The notes: generated by a model not told the origin, from the sequence alone. Positions 1 to 7,490 are shown, counted from the stretch's first letter. The stretch: DNA of 64,000 bases from Salipaludibacillus neizhouensis (GCF_002886185.1 NZ_KZ614147.1:141426-205425), one strand, 5' to 3'. Numbers and translations: made by a program.

Positions 1-243
1 CTCCTCATCATAAAAAAAACTAATGACATTATCCATAAATGGAATTTGTGCTGCAATAGACGGAAAGGCAAAAGCAGCTGAAGTAGTAGATAACACTATA
101 ATAATTGCTGCCGCTACTAATGGATTTTTAAATTTCCTTTTTTGTTGCTCTGCTGTGGCTTTTTTCACGCCCATTATAGACCTTTCATGTAATTCTTTTG
201 GAAATTCTATTTTTTGTAACTCTTGATTTATTTTATTGTTCAC
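1..243 (-). CDS. Anti-sigma factor, N-terminal part (cut by window edge)
   Basis: The frame is open from a GTG at 241-243 to the window edge, preceded by a strong SD (TAAGGAGGGTGA). The visible ~80 residues are a basic cytoplasmic stretch followed by one hydrophobic segment at about residues 42-62 (LVAAAIIIVLSTTSAAFAF), then a predicted external part. The start overlaps the stop of the sigma-factor gene by 11 bp, so the two are probably translationally coupled. A membrane anti-sigma factor directly downstream of its ECF sigma factor is the standard arrangement. I infer the role from position and topology; the C-terminal sensor domain is outside the window. Confidence 0.7.
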   Translation of the reverse strand, partial: MNNKINQELQKIEFPKELHERSIMGVKKATAEQQKRKFKNPLVAAAIIIVLSTTSAAFAFPSIAAQIPFMDNVISFFYDEE

Positions 244-751
244 AAATATCACCCTCCTTAAATTGTTTACGAAGTTTATCTAATGCACGATATAGAACTG
301 ATTTTGCCGTTCCAAGTGGTATTTCCAATACCTCCGATATTTCTTTAAATGTATGATTATGATAAAACCTTAGTAAAACTATGCTTTTTTCATCCTCTTC
401 CAATGCTTCTATCAAGTCTTGGAGTGTTATAGAAAGGGGAATATCTTCATTCTCTGTTCCTATAAACTCCTCATATTCTGATTTTAAATGAACAACTTTT
501 TTATTTTTCCTTACTACATTCCTTGCACAGTTCATTGTGATTTTCATTAACCACGTTTTGAAATATTCTGGTTTTTTCAATGTATTTATCTTCTTAAATG
601 ATTGATAAGCTACTTCTTGAACAACATCTAAAGCATCGTCTTTGTTTTTTACATATACATAAGCCATTCGATAAATATCTTCTTCATACTGCTGGAAAAG
701 CTTTAAAAAGGCTTTGTCATTTCCTTTTTGAGCTTTTTTTACTAATCTAAT
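233..751 (-). CDS. ECF-type RNA polymerase sigma factor (SigV-like), probable non-ATG start
   Basis: Sigma-70 region 2 (DDALDVVQEVAYQSF, then the W of FKTWLMKI) and region 4 (a helix-turn-helix around EISEVLEIPLGTAKSVLYRAL) are clear. The first in-frame ATG (665-667) would cut off the start of region 2. The frame stays open upstream and encodes typical ECF N-terminal sequence (VKKAQKGNDKAFLKLFQQYE). The only start-like codons there are ATT at 749-751 and ATC at 752-754, with an SD (AAAGGGTGA) 6-9 nt upstream. I therefore extend to 751; the conservative start is 667. A partner anti-sigma gene overlaps the 3' end. Environmental stress control is likely but the signal is unknown. Confidence 0.8.
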   Translation of the reverse strand: MRLVKKAQKGNDKAFLKLFQQYEEDIYRMAYVYVKNKDDALDVVQEVAYQSFKKINTLKKPEYFKTWLMKITMNCARNVVRKNKKVVHLKSEYEEFIGTENEDIPLSITLQDLIEALEEDEKSIVLLRFYHNHTFKEISEVLEIPLGTAKSVLYRALDKLRKQFKEGDICEQ

Positions 752-846
752 GATTGGAATTCACCCTTTCTTTTTTTGTCTTACACTTATTAGACAAACC
801 AAAGTCTTATTTGGCTTAAATTTTTTCATTTTTTTACAAACAAAAT

Positions 847-870
847 AATCGTCCAATTTTAAGGACGATT
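847..870 (-). terminator. Rho-independent terminator
   Basis: An 8-bp perfect stem (AATCGTCC/GGACGATT) with an 8-nt A/T loop. On the minus strand it is followed by TATTTTGTTTG. It would end transcripts coming from the lipoprotein gene and isolate the sigma-factor operon. Confidence 0.7.
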
Positions 871-895
871 ACATTATATATTTTAAATCTCTTGA

Positions 896-958
896 TCAAC
901 TATTCTCCCCATTTGTGTAACAAGAGCAGTAACAGCTTCTTCTGCTAACGCACCCGTT
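896..958 (-). repeat. Cassette-boundary module B, copy 1
   Basis: Plus-strand TATTCTCCCC, then a GTTG/TAACAAGAGCAG-like core, CTTCTGCTAACGC and ACCCGTTA. The same ordered blocks recur between most small genes of the first 5 kb and partly in the longer module A copies. In minus orientation it reads as an open frame (TGALAEEAVTALVTQMGRI) ending at a stop, resembling the copies near 2052 and 3658. Confidence 0.6.
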
Positions 959-1059
959 ACTTTAAGTGTAATCACTCACATTTACTAACGATGACTAAAT
1001 CTAATATAGCCAATCAACACATCAATTTGTCGATATGTTTATTGCTCAGTCATTTCCAA

Positions 1060-1446
1060 CTATTCCATTTCGTCTAAATAAGTTATTAATTCTTCTTTTT
1101 CATGTGTCTGATATATGAGCGTTTCCGTATCAAACACATAATATGACGGTATTTGAGAAACTTCTAATCCACCATATTTGATATTATCCACGTGGTTTTC
1201 TTGAGACGTTAGGAAAGCTTCGATAAAAGGTCTTTGCAAGATTTCTTTCAACTCTCTTACCTCCTCTTCCGTTTCTACAACGGCATAAGCAGCATAAGAA
1301 CCTTCATTTTCTGCAAGAAGGGAATGATAGGTGAATTCCTCATCACTTTCCGATAGCATTTCATCGTATGTCGAAAGACCACTGTGACTGCAAGCTACTA
1401 AAAATAATAATATCATCATTAAAAACATCGAAATAATATTCTTCAT
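1060..1446 (-). CDS. Small lipoprotein of unknown function
   Basis: A 128-aa protein with a lipoprotein signal peptide: two charged residues, a hydrophobic core (MFLMMILLFLVA) and the lipobox LVAC with Cys19. The mature part is acidic, with no family I recognise. The SD AGGAGGTATAT sits directly before the ATG. It follows the cassette boundary after the 2015 gene and is probably surface-anchored. Function unknown. Confidence 0.7.
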   Translation of the reverse strand: MKNIISMFLMMILLFLVACSHSGLSTYDEMLSESDEEFTYHSLLAENEGSYAAYAVVETEEEVRELKEILQRPFIEAFLTSQENHVDNIKYGGLEVSQIPSYYVFDTETLIYQTHEKEELITYLDEME

Positions 1447-1488
1447 ATATACCTCCTGAATATTTTTTATAATTGTTCTTTATTTTTA

Positions 1489-1560
1489 CTAACTCCGAGT
1501 AGCGCCGCAACAGCACCAAAGGCTTATTGAGCTATTGCTCACCCGTTTGTTGAATAAGAA
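1489..1560 (-). repeat. Cassette-boundary module B, copy 2
   Basis: Contains GAGCTATTGCTCACCCGTTT followed by GTTGAATAAG, immediately 3' of the stop codon of the upstream gene. Minus-strand reading has LIQQTG followed by AIAQ, as in other copies. The module is degenerate, with in-frame stops. Confidence 0.5.
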
Positions 1561-1562
1561 AT

Positions 1563-2015
1563 TTAATCTTGTGTGATTAAACCGTATCTGCTTTTTTTAC
1601 CCATCCATGAACTCACATCACGCCATTTAAGACCCTTTGCAGAAACCCAGCTATTTGTACCATGAGTAAAATCATTTGATTCCCAATCATAATCATCAGC
1701 CCAATAAAAAAGACCTTCGTGTAAAATAAGTTTTGCTTCATAAATGATTGGGTCATAGTTTATCGGACTTGGAATGATGTGAAATTGAGTTACTCCTTCA
1801 AAAAGCAGTTCAATTGCAGAAGGATTATCACACTGTCTTTGGAAAAGGATTCGTACATTAGTATCAAGCTCTGTTGACATACCCATTGATAAATTTTCAT
1901 CTACATAGCTTTCCGTCCACATATATAATTCCTTTAAGCAACTATCATGAAACCCACCAAATGTATCTAAGAGATTTTCAATATCATTACTATCTTTAAG
2001 TTCTTTCCATTCCAT
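1563..2015 (-). CDS. Hypothetical cytoplasmic protein (FHDSC motif)
   Basis: The ATG at 2013-2015 (MEWKELKD) is preferred over the upstream GTG because the GGTGG SD lies before it. About 150 residues, Trp/Tyr/Asp-rich, with the motif GGFHDSCLKEL near residue 24 and a WADDYDWES segment near the end. No signal peptide or membrane segment. I do not recognise a characterised family. Its position among single-gene cassettes suggests an accessory function. Confidence 0.6.
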   Translation of the reverse strand: MEWKELKDSNDIENLLDTFGGFHDSCLKELYMWTESYVDENLSMGMSTELDTNVRILFQRQCDNPSAIELLFEGVTQFHIIPSPINYDPIIYEAKLILHEGLFYWADDYDWESNDFTHGTNSWVSAKGLKWRDVSSWMGKKSRYGLITQD

Positions 2016-2047
2016 AATAACCACCATCTTTTAATTATTTACTTCTT

Positions 2048-2115
2048 CCACTATTCTCCCCAATACTTCAATAAGAGCTGCGAGAGTTCTTGTGCTATCG
2101 CTTCCCTTAGTTAAA
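2048..2115 (-). repeat. Cassette-boundary module B, copy 3
   Basis: Plus-strand blocks ACTATTCTCCCC, TCAATAAGAGCTGCGAGAG, CTTGTGCTATCGC and CCTTAGTTAAAA match the block order of the copies near 896 and 3658. The minus-strand frame reads LAALIEVLGRIVEEVNN before a stop. Confidence 0.55.
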
Positions 2116-2127
2116 ATTTAAGCCAAG

Positions 2128-2523
2128 TTAAATTTCTTTATAAAATGACCGTACAAATAAAATTCCTGCGAGAACGTTTAAAATAACTTGAATTTCAAGC
2201 TTCGAAATAAAACTAATTAAAAAATTATGAGGAAACAGCATTAACCAATATGCTGTGGGAACGAAAACTAATAAAATTAAAATAACTACAAAACTAAATT
2301 GTAACCAATTAACTCTTACTTTCTTAGAAAACACTTTAATTAACCTTTTAGTCTCAATCAAAATGCCAAATAAGAAATACAAAAGACTTAATAAAATTGA
2401 ATAAATTAAAATCCATTTAACATTAAAAAAATCAAGCATTTCTTCATATTTGGGAAGAATTAGTCCTATTAGCATTAAGATAATTATTCCAATTATAATA
2501 GATAAGACCGTTGTTTTTTTCAC
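2128..2523 (-). CDS. Four-TM membrane protein of unknown function
   Basis: Starts at GTG (2521-2523) after SD AAGGGGGTATT. About 131 residues with four hydrophobic helices at roughly 5-25, 37-57, 72-95 and 105-128, and little soluble sequence. No recognised family. It is a single gene between a module A copy upstream and a module B copy downstream. Confidence 0.6.
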   Translation of the reverse strand: MKKTTVLSIIIGIIILMLIGLILPKYEEMLDFFNVKWILIYSILLSLLYFLFGILIETKRLIKVFSKKVRVNWLQFSFVVILILLVFVPTAYWLMLFPHNFLISFISKLEIQVILNVLAGILFVRSFYKEI

Positions 2524-2599
2524 ATAATACCCCCTTCTTATTATTGAAGTAAATGCTACGTTAGTTTAATAAAAAAATTGCATCTTTTATGTAACGATT

Positions 2600-2792
2600 C
2601 TCCCCGATAGTTTAAGTGCAAAGTTTCACAAACTCTTATATTTTCTAGTCTCATGTTAACATAAAATTTCCAATTACCACTTCTATTTGTATTGACTTTC
2701 TGATAAAAGATCACACTAATCTGCAACAATCTGGCCCAATTCACATAGAAAGGGCGCAATTCTTATTACAGAATAGCGCCTGATTGTTGAAG
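2600..2792 (-). repeat. Module A, long copy 1 (terminator hairpin plus conserved AT-rich arm)
   Basis: Contains GTTTAAGTG, TTTCACAAACTCTTATATTT, ATGTTAACATAAA, CTGGCCC and then the stem-loop 2752-2780 (GGCGCAATTC ... GAATAGCGCC), ending TGATTGTTGAAG. The same order occurs at 5315, 7560, 12470 and, without the hairpin, 17949. On the minus strand the stem is followed by CTTTCTATGTG, so it may terminate transcription. Confidence 0.75.
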
Positions 2793-2927
2793 AAGTGGTT
2801 TAAATTTAATGCACAGCATTTGCAAAATATGAAACAAATATTTGTCGAACAAAAGTTATTGCAATTTATTTGTAACTAGTAAATAATATAACTAATGTCC
2901 TATATTTTACATAAGATGGGAGAATAT

Positions 2928-3056
2928 ATGAATAGACAATTATCTATTAAAGATCTCGATAAAGAATGGGTAGAATTAATCTTACAAGCTCTAGAGATTG
3001 GAATATCAACTGAAGAGATACGTATTTTCTTCAATCAATCTTCCAGACCATCATAA
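2928..3056 (+). CDS. SinI-like anti-repressor small protein
   Basis: A 42-residue protein starting ATG at 2928 with SD GGGAG 6 nt upstream. It reads MNRQLSIKDLDKEWVELI then LQALEIGISTEEIRIFF. This matches the SinI dimerisation motif (D-EWV-LI-A--GIS-EEIR-F). SinI antagonises the biofilm master repressor SinR in B. subtilis by heterodimerisation. No sinR is visible nearby, so the partner must be elsewhere. It is one of the few plus-strand genes in this array. Family assignment is good; the function is inferred. Confidence 0.75.
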   Translation: MNRQLSIKDLDKEWVELILQALEIGISTEEIRIFFNQSSRPS

Positions 3057-3145
3057 GTCTTTTTTAGTTGTTGAAATTGATGAATAAATTACTTTCTCAA
3101 TTTAATCTCTCTAAAAGATACATAGAAATCTCACGATGATAACAA

Positions 3146-3180
3146 AAAAGGACACAATTCCTTGTTCAAGAATTGCACCC
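3146..3180 (-). repeat. Degenerate module A hairpin
   Basis: GGACACAATTC ... AGAATTGCACC forms a stem similar to the module A hairpin with a different loop (CTTGTTCA). It is followed by CGTTAGTG as at other boundaries. Confidence 0.4.
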
Positions 3181-3192
3181 GTTAGTGAATTT

Positions 3193-3372
3193 TTACTGAC
3201 TACTACCTGAAACGTTCCATGATTTAAATGACAAATAACAGACAGCCGTAAAATTATTAATCCCCCCTAGCCAATAATACAAAGTTTTTGGCAAGGAAAA
3301 ATTAAAATATGTCGTAATTGTGCCTCTCACAAAACTTAGAATGAATATTGCTATACGGAAGATCGTTATTGA
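3193..3372 (-). CDS. Possible small membrane protein (weak)
   Basis: The open frame after the module at ~3380 encodes about 60 residues with two hydrophobic stretches (FRIAIFILSFVRG and YYWLGGINNFTAVCYL). No ATG/GTG/TTG start has a good SD in the expected place; the frame also runs upstream antisense-free into the neighbouring gene. It may be a decayed cassette gene. Confidence 0.25.
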   Translation of the reverse strand, partial: SITIFRIAIFILSFVRGTITTYFNFSLPKTLYYWLGGINNFTAVCYLSFKSWNVSGSSQ

Positions 3373-3386
3373 AGTAAAGTCACCCG

Positions 3387-3623
3387 TTAGCTGAATTGTG
3401 AAGTATAAATAACAACGAAAAATACAAACGCAGATGCACCAATGTTTATATATCCCCAAAATGACTTTTTGTCTTTTTTAAGTTCAATTAAGCCTAATAC
3501 CAACGTTAGGACACCCACTAAAAATAAAGAATAAGGCAATAATTCCATTTTTCGAGTTATTAAAATATAGCTACCTAATGTGACAACGGATATTGATAAG
3601 ATAATTCTTAATACTTTCAGCAA
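3387..3623 (-). CDS. DUF3953-like small membrane protein
   Basis: I choose TTG at 3621-3623 because the SD TTAGGGGGAAAG lies just upstream, and the protein then starts (M)LKVLRIILS as in the DUF3953 family. The upstream ATG at 3680 lies inside the cassette module. About 78 residues with three hydrophobic helices (residues ~3-20, 28-45, 55-75) and a charged loop ELKKDKKSFWG. Function of the family is unknown. Confidence 0.6.
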   Translation of the reverse strand: MLKVLRIILSISVVTLGSYILITRKMELLPYSLFLVGVLTLVLGLIELKKDKKSFWGYINIGASAFVFFVVIYTSQFS

Positions 3624-3655
3624 ATTCTTTCCCCCTAAAGCAAATTTCTTCTTAA

Positions 3656-3716
3656 AATATTCTCCCTTTTTGTTGAACAAGAGCAGCGAGAACTTATTGT
3701 ACTAACGCTACTCCTA
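3656..3716 (-). repeat. Cassette-boundary module B, copy 4
   Basis: TATTCTCCCTTTTTGTTGAA, CAAGAGCAGCGAGAA, then TACTAACGCTACTCC. The minus-strand frame gives VLAALVQQKGRIF before a stop. Confidence 0.55.
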
Positions 3717-4088
3717 TAGTTGAAGAGCATTCATCAAGATTAACGCTGTGCCAAAAATAAGTGAACTTACTAATATCCATACTGTTTGTAAATACACGAA
3801 AGCTACTGCTACACTAAGGTTCTTTATTCTGGCTATATTCTTAGCAACTTTTACGTTGAACGGAACAAAATAGAATGAAAATAGAAACCCTCCTGATAAT
3901 GCAATGCAGAAGTAAATAATTACAAAGTTAGAAGTAAAGTCTGCAACTAAACTTCCGATTATAAAAAATGGAACTCCAGCCCAAACAAAGAATGTTACAG
4001 CTAATAATACCAATGCCATAACAATCAACATAAAGTTCCTTTTAAATACATCTAAATAATTATGAAGATATAAGTTCAATGCTACCAC
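3714..4088 (-). CDS. Multi-pass membrane protein of unknown function
   Basis: About 124 residues with four hydrophobic helices (near 20-40, 42-65, 70-90 and 100-120). The GTG at 4086-4088 overlaps the SD; TTG at 4077-4079, 8 nt after AGGGAG, is an equally good start giving LNLYLHNYLDVFKRNF. No recognised family. The gap to the gene upstream is only ~43 bp and holds a short cassette-boundary remnant (ACTCCGTTTGTTGAATAATA). Confidence 0.55.
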   Translation of the reverse strand: MVALNLYLHNYLDVFKRNFMLIVMALVLLAVTFFVWAGVPFFIIGSLVADFTSNFVIIYFCIALSGGFLFSFYFVPFNVKVAKNIARIKNLSVAVAFVYLQTVWILVSSLIFGTALILMNALQL

Positions 4089-4131
4089 TCCCTGTTATTT
4101 AAAGTATTGCACTCCGTTTGTTGAATAATAA

Positions 4132-4392
4132 CTATTTAAAATATAACCAAAATGCAAATAATACAACAATTAAGATAGCGTTACTTATAATGGATTCTTT
4201 TTTGCTAATACCTAACTTCTTTTCCGCAAATCTTATATACACTGTTACGAATATAAAGCCAAACAAAGCAAGGCTCTGTCCTAGCGTGTCGTGGAAAACT
4301 GAAATATACCTTATAGCTGCTAATCCAATTAGGAGAAGACCAGTATATCCAACTGCCATATATAAATAAAAACTTTTTTTCTCATCGTTCAT
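4132..4392 (-). CDS. Small membrane protein of unknown function
   Basis: 86 residues, three hydrophobic helices with short charged loops (FAEKKLGISKKES). SD AAGGAGGAATTGAT before the ATG is excellent, which supports a real gene. No known family recognised. Confidence 0.6.
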   Translation of the reverse strand: MNDEKKSFYLYMAVGYTGLLLIGLAAIRYISVFHDTLGQSLALFGFIFVTVYIRFAEKKLGISKKESIISNAILIVVLFAFWLYFK

Positions 4393-4420
4393 ATCAATTC
4401 CTCCTTAAAAACTTTTCAGC

Positions 4421-4490
4421 AAACCTCCGCGTTTCTTCAACAAAAGTAGCAATAGCTTCTTATGCTATCGCTACCCCGTTTGGTGAAGAA
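4421..4490 (-). repeat. Cassette-boundary module B, copy 5
   Basis: AACCTCCGCGTTTCTTCAAC, AAAAGTAGCAATAGCTTC, TTATGCTATCGC and TACCCCGTTTGGTGAAG follow the same block order as the other copies. The minus frame gives NGVAIA, a stop, then EAIATFVEETRRF. Confidence 0.55.
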
Positions 4491-4506
4491 GAATAAAAGA
4501 AATAAT

Positions 4507-4896
4507 TTATGATAAAGCAATAAATAAACAGAATATGAAAGTGATACCAGATAATGGTGTCATAAGAAATCTCTCTTTTTTGCTCCGAGATATTAGGTTT
4601 GCTATTGTATTAATGCCGAGGAAAATTGTAATAACCCATACTAATATATTTGTAGATAAAAAATTTAAACCATTTATGACATTAGTGTGTTGCAGAAAAA
4701 TAAAACCCATAAATAAGAGAATCAAAGTATTAACAGCACTCACAATACGTAATTTTTTTGGTAAAACTTTATAATATCCACCCATGGCAAATTCACCAAA
4801 AGGATAGCCAAGTGAAAGTACCACTTGAAACACTGCAATGGACACAAACAAAATTGCCACAATGACAGATGATATGTAGATAAAATCCACTTCCAT
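4507..4896 (-). CDS. Four-TM membrane protein of unknown function
   Basis: 129 residues with four helices (near 8-28, 50-68, 82-100 and 112-128) and a conserved-looking loop LGYPFGEFAMGGYYKVLP between the first two. SD ATAGGAGGTA precedes the ATG. Family members of unknown function with a GEFAMGG loop occur in Bacillaceae as far as I recall; no function known. Confidence 0.6.
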   Translation of the reverse strand: MEVDFIYISSVIVAILFVSIAVFQVVLSLGYPFGEFAMGGYYKVLPKKLRIVSAVNTLILLFMGFIFLQHTNVINGLNFLSTNILVWVITIFLGINTIANLISRSKKERFLMTPLSGITFIFCLFIALS

Positions 4897-4914
4897 TACC
4901 TCCTATTAAATTTC

Positions 4915-5040
4915 TTCATAAAATATCGCTTCGTTAGTTGAATAAAAATAGCATCTCCTTATCGAAGGAACCGTCCCGTTAGCGTCATAACGGGAGATAC
5001 GGCTTGTGCAACTATTGCTAACCGTTAATTTAATAAGCAT
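4915..5040 (-). repeat. Cassette-boundary modules, partial and duplicated
   Basis: Two boundary ends lie close together: TCGTTAGTTGAATAA at 4931-4945 and CTAACCGTTAATTTAATAAG at 5019-5038. Between them is a perfect hairpin CCCGTTA/TAACGGG (4975-4994). This looks like two modules with the gene between them lost. Confidence 0.45.
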
Positions 5041-5227
5041 CCTTGTTTAGTTTCTTCAAAGTAATCAAATTGCCAATAACTCCTATAAATCCTGTGACCG
5101 CAAATACTATTGGAATAATCAATAGACTAACAGTTGATGGAGTTTCTGTAATTAAACGATATACCCCAAAAAGACATACAATAAGGGAACCAATCAGTCC
5201 AATAAGTCCTTTTGTTTTTTTGTTCAT
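5030..5227 (-). CDS. Small two-TM membrane protein
   Basis: About 65 residues starting at ATG 5225-5227 (MNKKTKGLIGLIGS) with SD AAGGTGG. Two hydrophobic helices (residues ~8-26 and 34-55), then the basic tail TLKKLNKDAY. No recognised family. A single-gene unit followed by cassette-boundary sequence. Confidence 0.5.
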   Translation of the reverse strand: MNKKTKGLIGLIGSLIVCLFGVYRLITETPSTVSLLIIPIVFAVTGFIGVIGNLITLKKLNKDAY

Positions 5228-5314
5228 CAAATACACCACCTTAAAAACAATTATAAATTTTCTTAAACTCTTCTGCCTCGTTAGTTTAATAATTATGGCA
5301 TTTCCTTGTTGAAG

Positions 5315-5491
5315 TATTCTCCCCTTTAGTTTAAGTGTAAAATTTCACAAACTCTCACATTTTCTGTTATCATTTTAACATAAATTTCCTAATTTATTTT
5401 CAAAATCTTAGGAACTACTCTTCAACCATCTGGCCCTATTCACATAGAAAGGGCGCAATTCTTATTACAGAATAGCGCCTGATTGTTGAAG
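5315..5491 (-). repeat. Module A, long copy 2
   Basis: CCCTTTAGTTTAAGTG, TTTCACAAACTCTCAC, TTTTAACATAAATTTCC and CTGGCCCTATTC. It ends in the hairpin 5451-5479 (GGGCGCAATTC ... GAATAGCGCC) and TGATTGTTGAAG. The end lies 15 bp from the stop codon of the LOG-family gene. Confidence 0.75.
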
Positions 5492-5506
5492 TGTAAGTCT
5501 TATCGA

Positions 5507-6079
5507 TTAAGTCCATTTTGATATGTAACTTGGACTATAAGAATCCATTTTATGCAATAACTCTTTAGGGTCAGAAGCAATAAGTATCATTTCTCGGTAA
5601 TTTTTATTCATAAAACCCTGTTCAATTGTATGGTCTAACATCGTGATTAACGGATTGAAAAAGCCATTCACGTTTAATAAGCCACATGGCTTTGCATGAT
5701 AACCCAGCTGTGACCAAGTAAATACTTCAAACCACTCTTCTAATGTTCCTGCACCTCCAGGCAGAGCAACAAATCCATCAGCTAACTCCGCCATTTTCGA
5801 TTTGCGTTCGTGCATTGTTTCAACTACATGAAGTTCCGTTAATTGCCCATGGGCGATTTCCACATCCTTCAGTTTTTTAGGGATCACACCCACTACACTA
5901 CCTCCATAGTATAGAGATGTATCAGCCAAAGCGCCCATACATCCAACTTGAGCTCCTCCATAAATCAAAGTCCTATTGCTAATCGCTAATTCTTCTCCGA
6001 GCTTCTCTGCATTTTCAATATAAATACTGTCTGTACCTGTACTCGATCCACAAAATACAGCAAGATTTTTGATTTCCAT
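5507..6079 (-). CDS. yvdD: LOG-family nucleoside 5'-monophosphate phosphoribohydrolase (YvdD-like)
   Basis: Contains the family signature LPGGAGTLEEWFE near residue 98 and the N-terminal Rossmann start NLAVFCGSSTG. About 190 residues, as usual for YvdD/LOG. I choose ATG 6077-6079 (MEIKNLAV) because SD AAAGGTGA precedes it. LOG enzymes release the base from cytokinin-like nucleotides; in Bacillus the physiological substrate is unclear. It lies 22-30 bp after a MazG-like gene, the same pair order as yvdC-yvdD in B. subtilis, so they probably form one operon. Confidence 0.85.
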   Translation of the reverse strand: MEIKNLAVFCGSSTGTDSIYIENAEKLGEELAISNRTLIYGGAQVGCMGALADTSLYYGGSVVGVIPKKLKDVEIAHGQLTELHVVETMHERKSKMAELADGFVALPGGAGTLEEWFEVFTWSQLGYHAKPCGLLNVNGFFNPLITMLDHTIEQGFMNKNYREMILIASDPKELLHKMDSYSPSYISKWT

Positions 6080-6109
6080 CGCAATCACCTTTACCCCTTA
6101 TTCAATTAT

Positions 6110-6436
6110 TTAACGATATCTATTGGATAGTTTATTTTTATGTTCTAAAAAGATTTCTTCTAAATCGATATTATATTTGTTCGCAATGATAACTACATTA
6201 CCTAATACATCACCAAGTTCTTCTGTTAAATGTATCTTACCCTCACTGAATGAACTGGCACATTCATCCGGACGATCTCGTCCAATTTCAAGGGCTCTTA
6301 TAGCTCTAGCCACTTCTCCAGTCTCTTCTGATAAAAAGCCAATACGTACAAAAATATCTAAATCAGCCCAACCTCTCGATTTGTAGTATTCAGCAATCCA
6401 TTTTTGAAATTCTTTTGCTTCCATCTTAGAGCTCAC
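6110..6436 (-). CDS. yvdC: MazG-like nucleotide pyrophosphohydrolase (YvdC-like)
   Basis: 108 residues with the all-alpha MazG motifs: EETGEVARAIRALE near residue 34 and EELGDVLGNVVIIANK near 74, which bind Mg2+ through Glu/Asp. This single-domain type hydrolyses nucleoside triphosphates, possibly as house-cleaning. It lies upstream of and probably co-transcribed with the LOG-family gene. Confidence 0.8.
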   Translation of the reverse strand: MSSKMEAKEFQKWIAEYYKSRGWADLDIFVRIGFLSEETGEVARAIRALEIGRDRPDECASSFSEGKIHLTEELGDVLGNVVIIANKYNIDLEEIFLEHKNKLSNRYR

Positions 6437-6525
6437 TCCTTCATATGTATATAGTTAAATCTATAGAATGATAACACAATATATTGTTAAGTAGAATAGA
6501 GTTTCTTTTAATCATCTTCAATTAT

Positions 6526-6590
6526 TTGTCCCTAACACAAAGAAAGGGCACAATTCTTATTACTGAATAGCGCCTGATTGCGGAAGATCA
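6526..6590 (-). repeat. Module A, short copy 3
   Basis: Hairpin 6546-6574 (GGGCACAATTC ... GAATAGCGCC, loop TTATTACT) preceded by TTTGTCCCTAACACAAAGAA and followed by TGATTGCGGAAG. The long AT-rich arm is missing here. Confidence 0.7.
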
Positions 6591-6652
6591 CTTATGTTTT
6601 ACTATTGAAGAAAAGCTACTCCGTTTGTTTAAGTACATTAGTTCACATTAAA

Positions 6653-7000
6653 TTATAAGAAAGGTGTTAACTTCTTTACAAGAAAATCTTGGACTGCCAA
6701 AAATATTATCCATCCACCAACTCCAAATCCTAACGATATAAATAATGATAAAGATGCTTTCAATGAAATTACAACTATGATTAATAGCACAGTAGTAGCA
6801 GGAAACCCCCATAGGACACCCGAAGCAAATTTACTTAGATTAGTTGTTTGTTCTCCTTGAATATAAAGCCAAAACAAACTTAGCAAACTCACTAAGGGTA
6901 AAGCGGCAATTATCCCACCATACTTTGGAAAAACTCTTGCCACTTCTGTTACTAAGGCAATAATGATTGCTGAGACAAGAATTTTTGTAATTAAAAACAT
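6653..7000 (-). CDS. DUF3147-family membrane protein
   Basis: 115 residues with four helices. The sequence KYGGIIAALPLVSLLSLFWLY near residue 26 is typical of DUF3147. The ATG follows SD CAGGAGGCAAGGAA and overlaps the marR stop by 10 bp, so the two are co-transcribed. Many MarR-linked small membrane proteins contribute to drug or stress tolerance, but the role here is unknown. Confidence 0.7.
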   Translation of the reverse strand: MFLITKILVSAIIIALVTEVARVFPKYGGIIAALPLVSLLSLFWLYIQGEQTTNLSKFASGVLWGFPATTVLLIIVVISLKASLSLFISLGFGVGGWIIFLAVQDFLVKKLTPFL

Positions 7001-7413
7001 TTCCTTGCCTCCTGACTAAGAAGATCAAATGACTTTTCTATCATTTCAATTTCAGATCCATCAAGATTATCTAATACATTTTTTAATTTTTCATTATCTA
7101 ATCGTGTATGTCTATACAATACTTTACTACCTTCTTCAGTCAAAATCACAAATACTTTCCTTTCGTCTACAATACTCCTTTCTTTGGATACATAGCCCTT
7201 TTTAATTAGTCTTTTAATGTGTTCTGAAGCAGTATTATGAGTCACACCTAAGAATGTAGCTAAATGACCTATCGTTGTTTTTTGCTTCTTTTCTATGTGT
7301 TGTAATAATCTTATAGCTTGGTGCGAAATATTCTCTTGATGAACGAAATGTAATAAATGATAAATATCAGTCCAATTTTGATTTATATTATTAATTGTGT
7401 TCTTTAAAGTCAC
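6991..7413 (-). CDS. MarR-family transcriptional regulator
   Basis: 140 residues. The winged helix spans about 40-100 with IGHLATFLGVTHNTASEHI as the recognition region and the wing around ERSIVDERKVFVILTEEG. The start is GTG with SD GGAGG. An inverted repeat TTACAT/ATGTAA (7439-7464) just upstream may be its operator. It probably regulates itself and the overlapping DUF3147 gene. The ligand is unknown. Confidence 0.85.
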   Translation of the reverse strand: MTLKNTINNINQNWTDIYHLLHFVHQENISHQAIRLLQHIEKKQKTTIGHLATFLGVTHNTASEHIKRLIKKGYVSKERSIVDERKVFVILTEEGSKVLYRHTRLDNEKLKNVLDNLDGSEIEMIEKSFDLLSQEARKCF

Positions 7414-7438
7414 AAAAACAAACCTCCTTTACTATATC

Positions 7439-7464
7439 TTACATTACGATATATTCTTATGTAA
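7439..7464. promoter_or_regulatory. Candidate MarR operator
   Basis: TTACAT and ATGTAA separated by 14 bp, located 26-51 bp before the marR start codon. Position fits autoregulation; no binding is shown. Confidence 0.3.
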
Positions 7465-7490
7465 AGACTAAATAAATTTCGATATTAAAA

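Noticed and set aside
23..226. Plus-strand frame over the anti-sigma gene
   Set aside because: It is antisense to a minus-strand gene with a strong SD and a clear membrane segment.
2556..2759. Minus-strand frame with SD-poor start
   Set aside because: It lies wholly within module A copy 1, a non-coding repeat; the same frame is not kept in other copies.
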